Source: Alphaproteobacteria bacterium
Lineage (GTDB): Bacteria > Pseudomonadota > Alphaproteobacteria > Rs-D84
Assembly: GCA_016285415.1 (NCBI GenBank)
Contig: JAEEQU010000020.1
Span: 1 to 14,575 of the forward strand
Length of the DNA: 14,575 bases
Direction: 5' to 3'
The notes under the pieces are model-generated. The model was not told where the DNA came from, did no database searches, and saw only the letters and a list, made by a program, of their open reading frames with translations. Position 1 is the stretch's first letter. Each line of letters starts with the position of its first letter. Made by a program: the position numbers and the translations under genes. Positions 12,762-14,575 of this stretch are shown piece after piece.

Positions 12762-14575
12762 ATGGTTGAAAAAAATACACATTCTTATGATGCATCTGAT
12801 ATTCAGGTTCTAGAGGGCTTGGAACCGGTCCGTCTACGTCCAGGTATGTATATTGGTGGTACCGATGAAAAGGCGTGGCATCACCTGCCAGTTGAAATTA
12901 TGGATAACTCTATTGACGAAGCTGTTGCCGGTTTTGCCAAGAAAATAACTGTTCGCCTAATAGATTCAAAAACCATTGAAATTACCGACGATGGTCGTGG
13001 TATTCCGGTTGACGAACATCCAAAGTATCCCGGAAAATCCGCATTAGAGGTTATTCTTACAACCCTGCATTCTGGGGGAAAATTTAATAACAATGTGTAT
13101 AAAACCAGTGGTGGTCTGCATGGGGTCGGCAGTGCGGTTGTTAATGCACTGTCATCAAATATGGATGTAACCATTACCCGCGACGGATACGAATGGCACC
13201 AAACATTTTCACGCGGTCGTCCAACATCTAAAATGGAACGTGGCGCGGCATCTAAATTACATGGAACATCTATCCGTTTCACATTGGATGATGAAATATT
13301 CGGCGCATCCGCGGTATTTAAACCAATCAAAATTTATCGTATGGCGCGTGCCAAGGCATTTCTGTCGCGTGGCGTAAAAATAGATTGGCATTGCACACCC
13401 GAATTACTAACCGCCGACATGGAAATTCCGACCGACACCACATTTTATTATCCGAACGGTGTCGCAGATTTCTTGGACGAAAAGACCAAGGATAAACCAC
13501 GCATCTTGCCACGTCTGTTTTCGGGTTCTGTTGATTTTCCTGATGACAGTGGTCGCGTTGAATGGGCGTTAACATTTTTAACCGATGAAAATGGTGCGGC
13601 ATCTGACGATGGGTTCTTTGCATCATACTGCAATACAATCGCAACGATTGACGGTGGAACACATGAAAGTGGGTTTAAATCGGCAATTACCCGCGGAATT
13701 AAAGCATACGGTGAAAAGGTTAATAACAAAGCCGCCGCAAATATAATCGGCGATGATGTGTTTGATTCGGTTGCTGCAATTGTGTCGGTGTTCTATAAAA
13801 CGCCACAGTTCTTGGGACAAACCAAGGAAAAACTGTCAAACCCAGAAATCGCAAAGTATACAGAAAATGCTTTGCGTGACCCATGGGAAATGTTTTTGGC
13901 ATCTGATCCAAAAACGGCGAACGCATTGCTGGAATTTGTAATCAACCTGGCCAATGCGCGTATCCGCGTTAAACAGGTCAAAGAGGTTGCACGCAAAACT
14001 CCGACAAAACGTATTCGCATGCCGGCAAAATTGGCCGATTGCACAAAACACGGTATCGCCGGAACAGAATTGTTCATTGTAGAAGGCGAATCCGCGGGCG
14101 GTACCGCAAAACAGGCACGCGACCGTGCGACCCAGGCGATTATGCCTCTGCGGGGCAAGGTTTTAAATGTTGTATCAAATTCAGATGAAAAATTTGGTAA
14201 TAACCGTGAATTAAACGATTTAATTGATATTATCGGCGCGGGCACCGCAAAAAATTGGGATGATTCAAAATTAAGATATGAAAAAATTATCATCATGACT
14301 GATGCCGATGTCGACGGCAGCCATATCGCATCACTGTTGATGGCATTTTTCTATCAAATGATGCCACAATTGATTTACGGGGGACATTTATATCTATCAT
14401 GCCCACCATTATACAAATTGACCCATGGTACCGAATCGATGTATGTGGACAGTGATGAAGAATTAGAATCACTAACCAACGGTAAATATAAAAACAAACG
14501 CGTTGAAATATCACGATTCAAGGGTTTGGGGGAAATGATGCCGAACCAATTAAAAGAAACAACAATGTCGCCCAA
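12762..14575 (+). CDS. parE: DNA topoisomerase IV subunit B, 5' part
   Basis: The frame is open from ATG 12762 to the window end (604 codons plus 2 bases), so perhaps 40-60 residues are missing. With ParC it decatenates daughter chromosomes using ATP. GHKL ATPase: LEGLEPVRLRPGMYIGGTD, Glu45 and Asn49 in VEIMDNSIDEA, DDGRGIPVD, and the lid GGLHGVGSAVVNALS; the QTK loop has Lys355. TOPRIM: EGESAGG (Glu441) and DADVDGSH (Asp514, 516, 518), the metal-binding residues. Choice of ParE over GyrB rests on HPKYPGKSALEVILTTLHSGGKF, the short length with no insert, and RFKGLGEMMPNQLKETTM (GyrB usually has GLGEMNPEQLW). Divergent from dnaJ; no Shine-Dalgarno site. Confidence 0.92.
   Translation, partial: MVEKNTHSYDASDIQVLEGLEPVRLRPGMYIGGTDEKAWHHLPVEIMDNSIDEAVAGFAKKITVRLIDSKTIEITDDGRGIPVDEHPKYPGKSALEVILTTLHSGGKFNNNVYKTSGGLHGVGSAVVNALSSNMDVTITRDGYEWHQTFSRGRPTSKMERGAASKLHGTSIRFTLDDEIFGASAVFKPIKIYRMARAKAFLSRGVKIDWHCTPELLTADMEIPTDTTFYYPNGVADFLDEKTKDKPRILPRLFSGSVDFPDDSGRVEWALTFLTDENGAASDDGFFASYCNTIATIDGGTHESGFKSAITRGIKAYGEKVNNKAAANIIGDDVFDSVAAIVSVFYKTPQFLGQTKEKLSNPEIAKYTENALRDPWEMFLASDPKTANALLEFVINLANARIRVKQVKEVARKTPTKRIRMPAKLADCTKHGIAGTELFIVEGESAGGTAKQARDRATQAIMPLRGKVLNVVSNSDEKFGNNRELNDLIDIIGAGTAKNWDDSKLRYEKIIIMTDADVDGSHIASLLMAFFYQMMPQLIYGGHLYLSCPPLYKLTHGTESMYVDSDEELESLTNGKYKNKRVEISRFKGLGEMMPNQLKETTMSP

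Noticed and set aside
12881..14575. Many minus-strand frames between 12881 and the window end
   Set aside because: They are antisense to the parE frame, which is open throughout and carries ATPase and TOPRIM motifs.
1..14575. CRISPR array, tRNA or rRNA gene, insertion sequence, defence or phage cassette
   Set aside because: No regularly spaced repeats, no tRNA-like cloverleaf sequence and no transposase, integrase or phage-like protein were seen.

Overview
The window is AT-rich and densely coded. The ParE, DnaN, UvrC, AsmA-like and RluC-like proteins all read as alphaproteobacterial. The pilin-like protein has the start GRSMIEMLGVLAI, which I associate with uncultured, often gut or host-associated, low-GC Alphaproteobacteria; that placement is inference. 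Nothing looks like a phage, integron, transposon or defence island: this is mostly a housekeeping stretch with a few lineage-type proteins of unknown role. No tRNA, rRNA or CRISPR array was seen, and no stretch over 300 bases lacks a gene.

Layout. At the left edge is the 3' end of a class II fructose-bisphosphate aldolase gene (+). It converges, with a 3-nt gap, on a 448-residue protein (-) with an HExxxH zincin-like motif. Two more minus-strand genes lie upstream of it: elongation factor P (efp) and a predicted outer-membrane beta-barrel protein, each followed by its own terminator. A Cys-rich secreted protein (+, about 3631-4485) faces dnaN (-) and shares a bidirectional terminator with it. 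Next comes a minus-strand operon read from 9316 down to 5780: a type IV pilin-like protein, an RluC-type pseudouridine synthase and an AsmA-family membrane protein. Divergent from it is an unusually short uvrC (+), then pgsA (+), which converges on dnaJ (-). At the right edge, divergent from dnaJ, is parE (+), cut by the window end after about 604 codons.

Roles. The genes serve glycolysis (fba), translation (efp, rluC), replication, topology and repair (dnaN, parE, uvrC), phospholipid synthesis and envelope (pgsA, AsmA-like, barrel protein, secreted Cys-rich protein, pilin) and protein folding (dnaJ).

Most worth a second look: (1) a compact UvrC that keeps all four nuclease residues but lacks about 125 residues between the UVR and RNase H parts; (2) the HEVFGH protein; (3) a heptad GTTAGTG tract plus similar hairpin placed between stop codon and terminator at both efp and dnaN; (4) three plus-strand genes (secreted protein, uvrC, parE) whose predicted promoters abut the ATG, implying leaderless mRNAs, while most minus-strand genes have clear Shine-Dalgarno sites; (5) fully overlapping divergent promoters for uvrC and the pilin operon; (6) perfect palindromes at the predicted transcription starts of the barrel-protein gene and dnaJ. 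I found no convincing new multi-gene system.
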